Part shown: positions 6,377 to 6,408 of the stretch, in pieces
Layout: each line of letters starts with the position of its first letter
Numbering within the stretch: position 1 is the first letter of the stretch
DNA from: Gallionella sp.
GTDB taxonomy: Bacteria > Pseudomonadota > Gammaproteobacteria > Burkholderiales > Gallionellaceae
Length of the DNA stretch: 6,408 nucleotides
Direction of reading: 5' to 3'
Assembly (NCBI GenBank): GCA_024654105.1
Contig: JANLID010000408.1
Coordinates: forward strand, 1 to 6,408
The notes under the pieces: generated by a model
What the model was told of the DNA's origin: nothing
Seen by the model: the letters and a program-made list of their open reading frames with translations, nothing else
Database searches by the model: none
Program-made: the position numbers and the translations under genes

Positions 6377-6408
6377 GGTGCATTTCATGCACCATTGTCA
6401 TTGGTGCA
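6377..6408. repeat. Short intergenic repeat with two alternative hairpins, cut by window edge
   Basis: GGTGCAT (6377-6383) pairs with ATGCACC (6387-6393) around a TTC loop. TGCACCA (6388-6394) also pairs with TGGTGCA (6402-6408) around a 7-nt loop. The central arm is shared, so only one hairpin can form at a time. The preceding GTAGGGTGCA (6373-6382) resembles REP-like intergenic repeats that I have seen in several proteobacterial genomes. It lies about 30 nt after the permease stop. No T-run follows within the window, so a terminator role is not supported, though the element continues beyond the edge. Confidence 0.5.

Noticed and set aside
6344..6408. Intrinsic terminator of the efflux operon
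   Set aside because: The hairpin near 6377-6393 is not followed by a T-run within the window; the A-run at 6355-6360 lies before it without a stem of its own.

Overview
The window looks like a piece of chromosome from a Gram-negative, moderately GC-rich proteobacterium. It encodes a TonB-dependent outer-membrane receptor, a TolC-type outer-membrane channel and a periplasmic adaptor, all of which need an outer membrane. The style of the proteins and the short TAGGGTGCA-type intergenic repeat at the right edge remind me of betaproteobacteria such as the Gallionella/Nitrosomonas relatives. That placement is an impression, not a demonstration.

Layout. Positions 1-1535 (minus strand) hold the first 511 codons of a TonB-dependent receptor whose C-terminal barrel continues past the left edge. 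Positions 1536-1828 are a 293-base divergent intergenic region. It holds a plausible sigma70-type promoter for the receptor, a perfect 26-bp palindrome directly upstream of that promoter's -35 element, further inverted repeats, a recurring heptamer, and a weak promoter candidate for the rightward genes. Positions 1829-6343 (plus strand) are a tight four-gene operon: TolC-family channel, MacA-type adaptor, MacB-type ATPase and MacB-type permease. The junctions are 2 nt apart, a 1-nt TGATG overlap and a 4-nt ATGA overlap. Positions 6344-6408 are the downstream end, with a short repeat that can form two mutually exclusive hairpins and is cut by the window edge.

How the genes work together. The four rightward genes encode every part of a tripartite ABC efflux pump of the MacAB-TolC type. 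The ATPase and the permease, fused in E. coli MacB, are separate genes here. The adaptor carries the R-x3-L-x6-S tip motif that docks adaptors onto TolC-type channels, and the channel is encoded first in the same operon, so the pump appears self-sufficient. In the MacAB family such pumps export macrolides, haem precursors, peptides and siderophores (for example PvdRT-OpmQ for pyoverdine). The divergent TonB receptor imports a large ligand, so one reasonable hypothesis is that both sides handle the same or a related compound, perhaps a metal chelator. Nothing in the window identifies the substrate; no biosynthetic, maturation or regulator gene is present.

I see no tRNA, rRNA, CRISPR array, insertion sequence or broken gene. 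The genes belong to known families; the least explained part of the window is the intergenic region.
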